A stretch of DNA of 64,000 nt from Craterostigma plantagineum (Eukaryota; Streptophyta; Magnoliopsida; Lamiales; Linderniaceae), in assembly GCA_027422505.1 (NCBI GenBank), contig JAPQWV010000001.1, forward strand, positions 7,006,001 to 7,070,000. Direction: 5' to 3'. Numbering within the stretch: the stretch's first letter is position 1; each line of letters opens with the position of its first letter. Position numbers and translations under genes: made by a program. Below, in pieces: positions 47,699 to 59,219 of this stretch. The notes below the pieces were generated by a model that saw only the letters and a list, made by a program, of their open reading frames with translations, did no database searches and was not told where the DNA came from.

Positions 47699-47770
47699 CG
47701 TCGTTGTCGGGGATCGAACGCGGGTCACCCGCGTGACAGGCGGAAATACTTACCACTATACTACAACGAC
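47699..47770 (-). tRNA. tRNA-Asp (GTC anticodon), possibly degenerate
   Basis: 72 nt on the minus strand, starting GTCGTTGTAGTATAGTGGTA, with anticodon loop CTGTCAC and T-loop TTCGATC, and no intron. The acceptor stem pairs fully (GTCGTTG with CAACGAC). The T stem reads CCGCG against CCCGA, giving two mismatches, and box B has a substitution (CGTTCGATCC instead of GGTTCGATCC). The anticodon stem has one T-G pair. The identity is clear, but the T-stem defects suggest a weak or dying gene. Confidence 0.82.
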
Positions 47771-48279
47771 TTCATGTCCTGCAAAGCCAGGACTATTCTT
47801 TATAACTGCTCACATGTAATAAAATGCCAGTTAGATGGCAAAACTCGACCCAAATTTCACCCGAGTTATCATCAATGAATCAACAAAATACAACATTTTT
47901 TTTTAAATAGAGAAATTAATCCAACTCAACCCATCCACTACCTAATTACCAGGAAAGCTATTACATCATTCGGAAAGTCCCAAGAAGATTCGCACAATTC
48001 AACAACATTCAAGTCAACGCACACTTTCCTTCGACCATTTTATTTTTTAATTAATTATAGAAAAGCATTCACAAACCAACAAAAAGAAACACACACACAC
48101 ATACACACTAAACACTGCTCTCTTCTCTTTCACTTCTTCCGCGTTGTTCTTTTTCTTCCTTCTACAGTCAACAGCGCCGAAGAAGATTCAGCGCGCAAGA
48201 TAAACCAAATTGCAGAACAAACAATCAGCGAAAACAAATCCTCAAAAAACACTCAGATCAGTTAGCAGATTATCCCAAG
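47771..48279 (+). promoter_or_regulatory. Upstream region of the UPF0496 gene
   Basis: AT-rich, with a CT/CA-rich stretch (48085-48160) just upstream of the start, typical of a plant 5' UTR. No clear TATA box is marked. Confidence 0.4.
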
Positions 48280-49494
48280 ATGGGCAGCCGAACGAGCCGA
48301 CCCACACGACCCGATTCGTCGAACCGACCCGAAACCCATCCGCCGCCGATTCCTCCAAACCTGACCTCATCCTCAGCCGATCTCAGCTCCTACGAAGCCG
48401 CGTGCCAAGCCGACCCAACCCTCCGCAGCTTCGACTCGTCCGTACAGCTCCGCACTTCCCAGGCCATAAACTCCATCGCCGTCGGCTTAGACGTGCGCGC
48501 GCTTTCGCTGGAGTCCCTCTCTCAAGTCGCCGAGTCTCTGTTCGAAATGAACCAAGAGGTGGTGAAGGTGATCCTAGAGAACAAAAGGGACGTCTGGAAA
48601 AACCCCGAATTGTCCGATTTGGTCGACGACTACTTCCACAACAGCCTACTGACCCTAGATTTCTGCACTTCCCTCGATTCCTGCCTCAGGCGCGCCGGGC
48701 ACATAGAGTCCTTGATCAACGTCGTGGTCAACAAGTTCGAAGAGGAACGCTCCGAAGATTCCCAAATTGGGTCCGCCGCCCCAATCGAAGGCAAGTACGC
48801 CAAAACCCTAGAAGAGCTGAAGGGTTTGAGCCTCGTCGCCGATCCATTTGGGGAAGAATTCTCCAAAGCCTTCAACTCAGTCTACGACCATCAGACGAAG
48901 ATGCTGGCAAGACTACACGCGAAAAAGAAGAAGCTCGACGCCAAATTAGGGAAGATGAAGGGCTGGAGGAGGGTCAGCAACGTCATCTTCGTGGTGGCCT
49001 TTGCCACCGTGCTTATATGCTCAGTGGTTGCCGCCGCCGTCTCTGCACCTCCCTTGGTGGCGGCCATGGCTGCCGCCGCGGCTGTGCCCTTGGGCTCGAT
49101 GGGTCGGTGGATGAATTCAATTTGGAAGAAGTACGAAGTTGATTTGAAGGGCCAGAAGGAGGTCGTTGGAGCCATGCAGCTTGGGACTTACATTGTGGTG
49201 AAGGACTTGGATGGAATTAGGGCTCTTGTGGAGAGATTGAGGGTCGAGATCGAAGGGTTGGTTAGGGACGCTGAGTTTGCTATTACGGGCGATGACGAGG
49301 CAATGATAGCATTCTCGGTGGAAGAAATCAAGGCGAAGGTCGAAGGTTTTGTGAAGAAAGTGAGGGATTTGAGCAAGTATGCAGACAAGTGTAGTCAAGA
49401 GACAAGGATGGCTAGGACATTGATCTTGAGGAAGATTATCAACTATCCTAGCAGTAACGGTTCGAATCAGGACGACATTGGTATGTTTTCTTGA
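48280..49494 (+). CDS. UPF0496 (DUF677, AT14A-like) protein, 404 aa
   Basis: A single uninterrupted frame from ATG at 48280 to TGA at 49492-49494. The N-terminus is Pro/Ser/Thr-rich. Residues 45-225 are helical and typical of UPF0496 (YEAACQADPTLRSFDSSVQ, LSQVAESLFEMNQEVVKVIL, DLVDDYFHNSLLTLDFC). Residues about 230-272 form a long hydrophobic Ala/Val hairpin, probably two membrane segments (VIFVVAFATVLICSVVAA, PPLVAAMAAAAAVPLG). A Lys/Glu helical region follows. Family members are plant proteins of poorly known function, some linked to membrane-cytoskeleton or stress signalling. The length matches the family and no defect is seen. An overlapping 310-codon frame is a GC-driven shadow. Confidence 0.92.
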   Translation: MGSRTSRPTRPDSSNRPETHPPPIPPNLTSSSADLSSYEAACQADPTLRSFDSSVQLRTSQAINSIAVGLDVRALSLESLSQVAESLFEMNQEVVKVILENKRDVWKNPELSDLVDDYFHNSLLTLDFCTSLDSCLRRAGHIESLINVVVNKFEEERSEDSQIGSAAPIEGKYAKTLEELKGLSLVADPFGEEFSKAFNSVYDHQTKMLARLHAKKKKLDAKLGKMKGWRRVSNVIFVVAFATVLICSVVAAAVSAPPLVAAMAAAAAVPLGSMGRWMNSIWKKYEVDLKGQKEVVGAMQLGTYIVVKDLDGIRALVERLRVEIEGLVRDAEFAITGDDEAMIAFSVEEIKAKVEGFVKKVRDLSKYADKCSQETRMARTLILRKIINYPSSNGSNQDDIGMFS

Positions 49495-49912
49495 TGATCG
49501 GATATCTTATTTAGTCTCTATCTGATTATTATTGTCTCTGTGTGAGAGGATACATACTGCTTGCACAATGTCAGAAGAGTAAAAAAGACAATGACTTTAA
49601 TTCTTGGTATGTTTAGCTGGTAAGAATGTTTTATTCTTCGATTAAAGCTGAGTTAATATATAGCAGTGGAATTGTTTTGTTGATGCTAATTTTTCTTAAA
49701 ACTGTGACTCTTCTGCTGCGAGGACGATCTTTGGTGCGTGTGTGAGACTTTTATATATGATAAATTTCTGCAAATAATGGTTCACGTAAGAAGAAACGTG
49801 CGCATTTCTTGATAGCAAAGGCTTGTTAGCTTAGTTTATGCCCCTTCAAATTGCCGTTAGGAGATAGGATAATAAATTGTGACACATTAGCTGATGTGAG
49901 TTAAATTGCCGG
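49495..49912. other. 3' flank of the UPF0496 gene
   Basis: T-rich 3' UTR-like sequence; no gene seen. Confidence 0.4.
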
Positions 49913-49920
49913 GTCGGACG

Positions 49921-52049
49921 TAGGGCTGCAAACACATCGAACTTTTTTGGTTCGATTCGCGATTCGATTCGAAATTTTAAGATTCGAATTTGAATATTTA
50001 GAAAACGAATCCGAATCGAGCCAAAAAAGCAAAACCCTAACCCAATCTTCTTCCTTCACCCCCAAGCCGCCACCCACCCATTCTCACCCCTCCAACAAAC
50101 ACCCCACCCCTTCCGCCTTACCTCCTCCCCCGCCTCCATTAACGGAGGTTGGGGGAGCGCCTCTCTTTTTTCCTTCTTTGCATTTAAAAAGAACAAAAAA
50201 AATTTGCTTCTCCTGCCCTCGCCGCCGTCGCCGCTTCCACCGCCTCCGCTCCACCTTCTCTCGCCGCCGTCTCCGCTTCCGCCAGCCTCGTCCACCTCCG
50301 CCTCCGCCCGGATCGCACCCACCTCGACGCCCGGCTCGCCAAGGGCAGCCGCCCCCCGTCGCCCGCCGCCTGCCCGCCATCCGCTTGTCGCTACCCCCGT
50401 CGCCCGCCGTCGCCACAGTCTTGAGTCTCCCCGTTGTGGGAGATCGTCTCTCCCGACCCGAGGGTCGGGAGCCTTTTTTTCCCTAGTGGAGACCCCAGTC
50501 TGATGAAGATAAAACCCTGACGTCGAAGGCCAAATGAAAGTGAAGAGTATCATAGATTTAGCTTAATCGCTTTTTCTGTTATAGGTTCTTTAGTTCTTAG
50601 TCGTAGATAATGGATTTTATTTTCTGTCGGTTTTTTTGTCCCTTGTGGACCCTTTTCTCTCCATGTGAGAGTGTTGTTCCCCTTGTGGGATTGTATGTTG
50701 CTCCTAAGTGAGCCTTTGTTCTCCCGGTTGATGATGTACCGGTGAGACCCCTTAGGCTATTTAGCCATGTATATTTTGTTATTAATGCAAGCTATCGTTT
50801 CGAAAAAAAAACGAAAACGAATCCGAATAAGAATATTTTTTTTTATTCATGAAATATTCGAATACAAATATGAAATCACAATATTCGATTCGAATATTAA
50901 TCGAATTATTCGATTCGAATAATTTAATATATATTTAAAAATTTTAATATATTATCAATGTACTTGTAATTTAATAACCATTAAGAATTAGAATATTAGA
51001 GCACAAGATAAATATTATAGCCCAAACTTAGAAATCAACAAGCCCATTTATTTAAATATAATATATCATTTGGTATATATTACTTATAGCATATTTTAAT
51101 TCAAAACTATCTCAAAGATTATATTTGTTAAATCAAAAACAAAATATATGATGAGAAATCCTATACGCATCCCCAAAATTACTATATAAACCCCCTAACA
51201 CTAAATTTATTACAAAAAGTAAAATTTTCAATTTTCAGTATGAGCAGACGTCGTTCTTTCAATCCAATCTTTATTTTCTGATAGTTATTAGTTATTATGT
51301 CTAATTACTCCTCTCCATTATTTATTAATTATCTGTAGATAATTTTGAAGGTTTATACCTATTTATTAAATTCTTTCACGCAATTAAATTATCACCTTAC
51401 AACTATTATTTAATTATACACATTTATTGAATAAGTTTTGTCTAGTTTTTTAATCTTGTTTTTATTTTACTTCAACCTATTTGTGTAGGTTAATATGAAA
51501 TATTTATGGTATAGGAAAGATTTTTAAAAATAAATCAAAGAATAATAATTATAAATTTAGAAATTTTGTTTATTTCTAAGTGGTAAGAGTAGAATTAACT
51601 TCAACCATAAATTACAAAATTAATTTTATTTAAAACTGTGTAAATAATTTCCGTTGAATAATTGCATTAATGAAATAAAATGTAATAAATTAAAACTTAC
51701 ATTATTATTGATGGAGAACCAAATTTTAAGAAATTTTACCATTACCAAGATTTTTTTTCACCCTCAAAGGGGTTGCAAATAGTAGCATTCATATATAATA
51801 TACAATTCAATATATATACTTTGAAATATATTTAAATGTAATAATATTTATTTTTTATTAAATATAGAGATAAATACTCAAATATAATCCATTTCGAGTA
51901 TTCGAATATTCAATTCGAATATTTCCAAATACGAATAAGAATCGAGTTTATGATTCGATTAAATATTTGAATATTCGTATTCGTATTCGATTGTCATCCG
52001 AATACGAATGGAATATTGTGCAACTCGATTCGATTCGTTTGCAACTCTA
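49921..52049. mobile_element. Non-autonomous hAT-type element, 2.1 kb
   Basis: The ends are inverted: TAGGGCTGCAAACACATCGA at the left and, on the minus strand, TAGAGTTGCAAACGAATCGA at the right. Both are followed by many ATTCGA/TCGAAT repeats. The flanks GTCGGACG (49913-49920) and GTCGGGCG (52050-52057) match at 7 of 8 positions. No transposase is present. A retroposon is inserted near its left end (50017-50812). Confidence 0.8.
50001..50828 (+). mobile_element. Poly(A) retroposon with a 16-bp target duplication
   Basis: GAAAACGAATCCGAAT occurs at 50001-50016 and again at 50813-50828. Between them, 50017-50812 starts with a GC-rich, Pro/Arg-coding stretch and ends in a LINE-like 3' end (TGTATATTTTGTTATTAATG, then an A-run). 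The tail resembles plant L1-type LINE 3' ends, so this is probably a truncated or internally deleted LINE, or a transcript moved by one. The frame 49947-50486 crosses the left border and is low-complexity; I do not call it a gene. Confidence 0.78.
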
Positions 52050-52180
52050 GTCGGGCGTATATTGTCCTAAAAATGCGTACTTTTCGAAGATTACTGTCCC
52101 AATAATGCCTCCACCTAAATTATGCGTCCCTATAATGCCACACTCCCTAAATTAAGCCATATATAAAATGTATCTTCTTA

Positions 52181-52992
52181 GACCATCTCCAACCATTACT
52201 CTATATATACAGTTGCTACAGTATCATTTCTCCAGATATATAGTTTGAACAATATCATCAAACTCCAACCATCTCCTCTATATTTTACTCTATACAAAAT
52301 ATTTATATTCCATTAAGTTTTTACATTATAAAATTTGTATTCTCGTTTTTTAGTTTAATACTTACAAAATAAAATATTTATCTCTAAAACTAATATTATC
52401 TTAATTTATTTAATTTTCAAAAAAATTAATCAATAAATTATAATATTAATTTGCTATATCATCAAAGAAATTTCTGAAAAATTATTGAAAAAAAAATTAT
52501 AATATATATTTTATAATCCATAGTTTAACATATTAATACTATTACAATAAAAATAATAATATGATATCTAACTAATATTATTATTCTTTTGAAATAAAAA
52601 ATATTAAAAGGCGGAAGTTTCTAAAAGAAACTAAAATAAATGTTGAAAAAAACTAATACAAACAAAAATTAGAAAAAAAAAATTATCTCTCCTTCCACTA
52701 TTCATCGTGTTCTTCGTTGGAACGCAATATTCCTTCGTCACCTGTCAAATCAATTTGCAAATGAAAAATCCCAATATTGAAAGTTGAAACCCCAAATTAA
52801 ACTTCAATTTCCTAATAAAAGAAACTCAAAAATAGAAAAGAAATAAGATAGCGGGTGAACAGTACCCCGCTTCACATAACGGGACACTGTTCACTCCGCT
52901 GGGTTTGGGGTGGCGTTTCCAGTTCCGTTGGAGGAACTCCAACGCCATTGCAGGCGTCCAACGCCCTGTTTACAGGGCCGTTGGAGATGCTC
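52181..52992. mobile_element. PIF/Harbinger-type MITE, 0.8 kb
   Basis: The left end is GACCATCTCCAACC. The right end on the minus strand is GAGCATCTCCAACGGC. Both are flanked by TTA (52178-52180 and 52993-52995), the usual Harbinger target. The interior is AT-rich without a transposase. Confidence 0.8.
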
Positions 52993-53126
52993 TTATCAGC
53001 TTAAAAGTTACGTTATAAAAGGACATTTCTTGGCCTGTTTGAGCTGATGCGACATTTCTAAGATTGTTTCTTATGTATGTTATTGTTACAATTTCTTTGT
53101 ATGTTTAGCTGATAAAAATCATCTTT

Positions 53127-53131
53127 ATTTG
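53127..53131. repeat. Target-site duplication of Copia B (ATTTG)
   Basis: ATTTG at 53127-53131 and 58149-58153, exact. Confidence 0.88.
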
Positions 53132-53591
53132 TGTTAGGATATGCGGAAATCCCCGATAATTATTTGCCCGAAAAATGACGATAATAATAATGGAGACGAA
53201 AAATAAATTTGGACAGTGACACGAGATTTACGTGGTTCGGTCAGAATGACCTACGTCCACGGGCCGGAGGGTAGAACTTCTTTATTATGTGGAGAGATTA
53301 CAAACACGTACACTGACGTGGTACAAAAGCACTACAACAATATTAGGAGTAGGCTACAGAAAATGACCAGAGACGAGAAGATCTGATATGTTTGTGGTGT
53401 ATTTCTTCTTCATCGAATGAAGCCCTTTTATAGGCATTCTTCCTTGCTCCCTCGTCAATGTAAACGGATGAAAAATAAAGCAGCACACTTGCGTAGCCGA
53501 AATGATAAGTTGAATTCTTCAAAGCATTATTTTTCACGTGGGCGCCTGATTTGTTGATTGGTCAAAGACCTTTACCAAAGGTCACCTAACA
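53132..53591 (-). repeat. 3' LTR of Copia B
   Basis: 460 bp, matching 57689-58148. It ends in the near-palindrome GACCTTTACCAAAGGTC next to CACCTAACA. A 64-codon frame inside is present in both LTRs and is not a gene. Confidence 0.92.
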
Positions 53592-53677
53592 AATCTCCAC
53601 CTTGACCTTTGGTTCCGTAAATCACTCCACCTTAATTAGTAATACTGTTATCTCCCTCCGACCTTAGCCCCGACGGG

Positions 53678-56600
53678 CTAGTTCACCAACTTTGAAACAC
53701 CAATCAAGTCCAAGCAATGCTTGAACTTGGAAACTGGAAGAGCCTTCGTAAACATATCCGCAGGATTATCCTTCGTGTTAATCTTCTTGATAAACACCTT
53801 CTTATCTGCAATGATCTCACGAATAAAATGATACTTAACATCAATATGCTTAGTCCTTTCGTGATACATCTGATCCTTAGTCAAATGAATCGCACTTTGA
53901 CTATCACAGAAAATAGTAATGACTCCCTGATTCTGGGATAATTCGCTGAATAACCCTTTCAACCACAAAGCTTCCTTGATCGCGTCAGTGATCGCCATGT
54001 ATTCTGCTTCAGTAGTAGATAACGCCACTACATGTTGTAGAGTAGCTTTCCAGCTAACTGCACAACCTCCAATACAAAACACATAACCAGTAAGAGATCG
54101 TCGTTTATCGAGATCACCTGCGTAGTCTGAATCGACGAAGCCAACGAGAGTATCACTGTTTCTGCCAAACTCCAAACAAATGCTTAGAGTATCCTTCAAG
54201 TATCTGAGAATCCACTTCACTGCTTGCCAGTGTTCTTTCCCTGGATTAGCCATATACCTGCTAACAACACTAACAGCCTGTGAAATATCAGGACGTGTAC
54301 ATACCATTGCATACATAATACTGCCGACTGCACTTGAGTAAGGAACTCGTGCCATGTACGCTTCTTCCTCATCTGATGATGGTGACTGAGCAGCGCTTAG
54401 CCTAAAATGGCTAGCTAGAGGAGTGCTGACTGGTTTGGCATCACTCATGCCAAATCTCTCCAAAACCTTTCTGAGGTAACTTTCCTGGGTCAGGTGCAAC
54501 TTACCAGCTCCTCTATCACGTCTAATCTCCATACCAAGAATCTTCTTAGCTGCTCCCAAATCTTTCATCTCAAATTCACCATTCAATAAGGCCTTCAACT
54601 GGTGAATTTCTGCAAGATTCTTAGCCGCAATGAGCATGTCATCAACATATAACAATAGATAAATGAACGAACTGTCATTTAACTTCCGGAAGTAAACACA
54701 ACTATCATACTTGCTCCTGGAGAAACCATGACCCAACATAAAAGAATCAAATCGTTTATACCACTGTCTTGGAGACTGCTTTAATCCGTATAAGGATTTC
54801 TTCAGTAAACAAACTTGGTCTTCCTTGCCTTCGACTATGAAGCCCTCAGGTTGCTTCATATAAATCTGTTCATCTAAATCGCCATGTAAGAACGCTGTCT
54901 TGACGTCAAGCTGTTCTAACTCCAAATCATACATGGCAACGAATGCAAGTAATACACGAATAGAGCTATGTCTAACAACAGGTGAGAATACATCATTAAA
55001 ATCTACACCTTGTACCTGACTATAGCCTTTCGCGACTAATCGTGCCTTATACCTTGCATCGTCAGAACCAGATAAACCTTCTTTCTTCTTGAAGACCCAC
55101 TTACATCCAACTATTTTCTTTTTCTTTGGCGGCGGCACAAGAATCCAAGTACCGTTCTTGTGCAGAGACTCCATTTCTTCATTCATCGCTACCAGCCACT
55201 TATCAGAATTAACATCGCTAATTGCCTCTGAATAGGTAGAAGGTTCGCCGCCTCCACCTGTTTCTTGCGCCACTGATAAAGCGTACGAAACTAAATTTAC
55301 GTACCGCTGTGGTAGTAGAATCTCTCGTCTCTGTCTATCTCTGGCTATAGAATATTCCTGCTCGGTGCTGTCATCTTCAACAGGCTCTGAATCAGGTTCT
55401 GGCTCATCCTCTTGATCTGTTGAACTCGTAGCAGGATCATCTGAAGGATCTTTGTTGATCTCGAGCTCCACCTCGCTGTGTACACTATCCTTCTTTTCTT
55501 CATTAGAAGAATTAGTAGACTCTTTCGAAGGATGTAACATAGAAGACTCGTCAAATGTAACATCTCTGCTAATTATGAATTTGGGTGACTTGGGATCAGG
55601 ATTATATAGTCTATATCCTTTCACCCCTGAAGCGTAACCGAGGAAAATACACTTCTTAGCTCTAGGCTCTAACTTTCCCTCGTTTACGTGCATATAAGCT
55701 GGGCACCCAAATATTCTTAAGTTGGAGTAATCAGCAGGAGTACCTGACCATACTTCCTCAGGAGTCTTGAAATTGATTGGTGAACACGGTGAGCGGTTGA
55801 CAATATAACATGCTGCAGCGATAGCTTCAGCCCAAAAATCATTTGTCAACCCAGCGTTAGAGATCATACATCGAGCTCTCTCTAAAAGCGTCCGGTTCAT
55901 GCGCTCGGCAACACCATTTTGTTGAGGCGTCATTCGAACAGTATGATGTCGAGCAATTCCTTCATTCTTGCAGAACTCGTTGAACTCGCTTCCACAAAAT
56001 TCTAAGCCATTATCTGTCCGCAACCGCTTGATCTGTTTTCCTGTCTGCTTTTCAATCAAAGCTTTCCATTGTTTAAACGTTAGGAAAACATCACTCTTCT
56101 GTTTAAGAAAATAGACCCACACTTTCCTCGAAAAATCATCGATGAAAGTCAACATATATCTTGCACCACCTTTGGACGGAACACGAGAATGACCCCATAC
56201 ATCAGAATGAATATAGTCCAAAGTACATTTCGTCCTGTGGACTGCTGGCGAATTGAAGCTGACTCGTTTCTGCTTCCCAAAAATACAGTGTTCGCAAAAG
56301 TCCATCTTACCAGTACTTTGACCGCAAAGTAGGCCCCGCTTGCTTAAAATCGTCAAGCCTTTTTCTCCCATGTGTCCAAGTCGCATATGCCATAATCTCG
56401 TGGTATCAACCTCCGGGGATGTCGAAACTGCAGCGGAACCTGTAACAGTAGTTCCCTGCAAAATATATAAATTTCCAGACCTGCAAGCTTTCATCACGAC
56501 AAGGGCACCTCTGGCAATCTTTAAAACTCCACCTTCACCTGAGAACCTGCACCCTTGAGATTCAAGTGTGCCTAAAGAGATAAGATTTCTCTTCATATCT

Positions 56601-57648
56601 GGAACATGTCTGACTTCTGTGAGCGTTCGGATGATTCCGTCGAACATCTTGATCCTAACTGTGCCTTTACCAATAACTTTACACGGAGCATCATTTCCCA
56701 TCAAGACGTATCCACCATCAAAATTTTCATACGTGGAAAAACAATCTCTACTCCGACTTATGTGGTAAGAACAACCCGAATCTAAGATCCACTCATTTTC
56801 AGACCTAACAATATTTGCAGTTGCTACAAATATAGTTCCATCGCTCTCATCAGCAGCTAAACTAGCTTCGGCGGGTTTATTAAATTGCTGATTATTTTTC
56901 TCCTTATTTTTTAATTTAAAACAATCAGCTTTAATGTGTCCCTTTTTCTTGCAAAAATTACAGATTTTATTTCTGTACCTGGATTTCGACCTTTCTTTAG
57001 ATCTGCTGCTTTCAGTGTCTCTACGTTCTGGTCTTCCCCGTGCAAACAGGCCTTCTGCCTGGCTACCACTTGTTTCTCCCGTAATATCCCTGTCTATCTG
57101 TTCTTTCGATTGTAAAGCAGATTTGACACTAGCATACGATATCGTATCTTTCCCATAGATTATGGTGTCACGAAAATGCTTTAAAGACGAGGGAAGGGAA
57201 CACAACAATATTATGGCCTGATCTTCGTCCGTTACTTTGACTTCTACGTTCGCCAAATCAATAATGATAGAATCGAATTTATCGAGATGCGAAAGAATAG
57301 AAGTACCTTCCAGCATTTTTATACTGTAAAGCTTCTGCTTTAAATAAAGCCGATTCTCCTTAGTCTTCTTCATGTAGATAGCTTTTAACGCATCCACATA
57401 CCCATGGCCGTCGTCTCCGTGGCAACTTCTTGTAAAACCTCATAAGAGAGATTTAAGATAATAGCCGATCTGGCTTTCTTGTCCAACTCATTAAATTGAT
57501 CGTCCTTCATTTCGGTTGGTTTCTTCTTTGCGCCTTCAAGCGCCACCTCGCAACCGTCTTGAATAAGTATGGCCTCCATCTTGAGACTCCACATCGCAAA
57601 GTTGACATTTCTGTCAAACTTTTCGATTGACATTTTTGTTATCGTCAT
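53678..57648 (-). CDS. Copia B gag-pol polyprotein, near-intact, one frameshift
   Basis: The start ATG is at 57648 ([14 protein letters not shown]). The first 86 codons and the remaining 1,239 are in different frames, offset by one missing G near 57395 (the sequence reads ATGTGGATGCG where TGG GAT would keep the frame). Domains in order: gag, CCHC knuckle ([14 protein letters not shown]), protease ([11 protein letters not shown]), GAG pre-integrase ([14 protein letters not shown]), integrase ([29 protein letters not shown], all three acidic residues present), reverse transcriptase ([30 protein letters not shown]) and RNase H ([20 protein letters not shown]). It belongs to the TNT1-94/Tork type. 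With one repaired base it would be full length, so it may be active elsewhere or the shift may be an assembly error. Confidence 0.93.
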
Positions 57649-57688
57649 GGTGGCTAAAAAATATATCGGGTTGGCTCTGATACCAATT

Positions 57689-58148
57689 TGTTAGGATATG
57701 CGGAAATCCCCGATAATTATTTGCCCGAAAAATGACGATAATAATAATGGAGACGAAAAATAAATTTGGACAGTGACACGAGATTTACGTGGTTCGGTCA
57801 GAATGACCTACGTCCACGGGCCGGAGGGTAGAACTTCTTTATTATGTGGAGAGATTACAAACACGTACACTGACGTGGTACAAAAGCACTACAACAATAT
57901 TAGGAGTAGGCTACAGAAAATGACCAGAGACGAGAAGATCTGATATGTTTGTGGTGTATTTCTTCTTCATCGAATGAAGCCCTTTTATAGGCATTCTTCC
58001 TTGCTCCCTCGTCAATGTAAACGGATGAAAAATAAAGCAGCACACTTGCGTAGCCGAAATGATAAGTTGAATTCTTCAAAGCATTATTTTTCACGTGGGC
58101 GCCTGATTTGTTGATTGGTCAAAGACCTTTACCAAAGGTCACCTAACA
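57689..58148 (-). repeat. 5' LTR of Copia B
   Basis: 460 bp, matching 53132-53591. It lies 777 bp upstream of the LSU start codon. Confidence 0.92.
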
Positions 58149-58153
58149 ATTTG

Positions 58154-58800
58154 GATAATTATCTTTTATTAGTTAATATACTTTTGTTAACTTTTTAGTG
58201 TCGTGAAGGGGCGTGTCTCTCTATCAGATACACGACACCATCTATTGGGGAAGAAATACAATACTCCACGTTTGGCTTGAGAACACAAAATGCATTGAAC
58301 TAGACAGGTTTTTTACGCTCCCTTTTTTAGGGATCCAAGTCAAATAAGCTACGCGTGTATAAAATACATATATATGATACGTTCGGAAAAGATAATAATA
58401 ATGATAACAATAATTTAACTCTGAAGATTTATTTTTATATTTATAGCGTTTCATGTTTGATCATTCGACGGGATTTCTAATTTTCTTAATTATTTTTATG
58501 TTAATCAATGAATAAAGATCGCCTAATTGAAGACGTACTTGCGTTTTTCTAAAGTAATTGATCCATAGGATAGGAATCAATCTTTCTGATAAAAGTCAAG
58601 ACGATGATGTAAATGTATTTACAAAATAATATTTTATGTACGGTTTACTTCTACATATGGACGAAGCGTGTCCTCATGAAATCTGCCATAAATTAGGAAC
58701 TGTTCTTCGCGCATATAAGATAAAATACATTTTTTTTTACGGTTATATGAATAAATAATATAGTATTCAGTAGTCGCACGTAAAAGTCTACTAACTACAG
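58154..58800 (+). promoter_or_regulatory. Upstream region of the LSU gene
   Basis: AT-rich promoter-length sequence between Copia B and the LSU TATA box. No other gene is seen. Confidence 0.45.
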
Positions 58801-58808
58801 CTATAAAA
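58801..58808 (+). promoter_or_regulatory. TATA box of the LSU gene
   Basis: CTATAAAA, 118 bp upstream of the start codon, in a good position for a transcript start near 58830-58840. Confidence 0.6.
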
Positions 58809-58925
58809 CCCCCTGCTTTAGCTTCCGTCAAACTGGCAATCTAATCATCAATCCATTGCTCCTTTTGATGGTATAACGTATTGCCCAGAAACAAAACAAC
58901 CTTAATAATCTCTTACATACATACT

Positions 58926-59219
58926 ATGGCTTCATCAACGTTTCTATTACAAAGAAACAAAACAAACAGCGATGAAAGCACATCACTTGCCCATCTCCTA
59001 AAGAGGAACCAAGAACTCGAAAGAGAGCTGAAGAACAGCTTGCAGAGAGAAGAAGCAGTGAAGAGGGAGCTCGAGCTAGCATGGAGGCGCGTCGCCGTCG
59101 CCGAGGAGGCTGAGGAGAGGCTCAGCGTTCAGGTCGGCGAGCTTGAGGCTGAAGCAGTCGGCCGTGCTAGGGAGTACATGGAACACGTTAAGATGCTTAT
59201 GGAAAAAATCTCCGTGTAA
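58926..59219 (+). CDS. RESPONSE TO LOW SULFUR (LSU) family coiled-coil protein, 97 aa
   Basis: ATG at 58926 gives MASSTFLLQRNKTNSDE and a 97-aa protein ending EKISV. From about residue 24 to the end it is a coiled coil (LKRNQELERELKNSLQREEA). The LSU signature is present in the middle: WRRVAVAEEAEERLSVQVGE, then LEAEAVGRAREYMEHVKMLM. LSU proteins are small plant stress proteins induced by sulfur shortage. They dimerize and bind partners such as iron superoxide dismutase and regulators of sulfur metabolism. The length fits the family (about 95 aa) and the gene is intronless, as is usual. An in-frame region upstream lacks an earlier ATG with good context. Confidence 0.9.
   Translation: MASSTFLLQRNKTNSDESTSLAHLLKRNQELERELKNSLQREEAVKRELELAWRRVAVAEEAEERLSVQVGELEAEAVGRAREYMEHVKMLMEKISV

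Larger units (their letters stand above)
53132..58148 (-). mobile_element. Young Tnt1-like Copia element B with apparently identical LTRs
   Basis: Two 460-bp LTRs (53132-53591 and 57689-58148), TGTTAGGATA to CACCTAACA, which I could not tell apart by reading. The target duplication ATTTG is perfect. The primer site for initiator tRNA-Met (TGGTATCAGAGCC) is at 57673-57685 on the minus strand. The purine tract AAGGTGGAGATT is just inside the left LTR. The 4.1-kb interior is one gag-pol reading frame except for a single shift. Identical LTRs imply a very recent insertion. Confidence 0.94.

Noticed and set aside
48210..49142. 310-codon Arg-rich frame overlapping the UPF0496 gene
   Set aside because: It is a GC-driven shadow of the true frame. 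The UPF0496 frame has family motifs and the right length.
49947..50486. Pro/Arg-rich frame in the short hAT element
   Set aside because: Low complexity, and it spans the border between the hAT element and the inserted retroposon.
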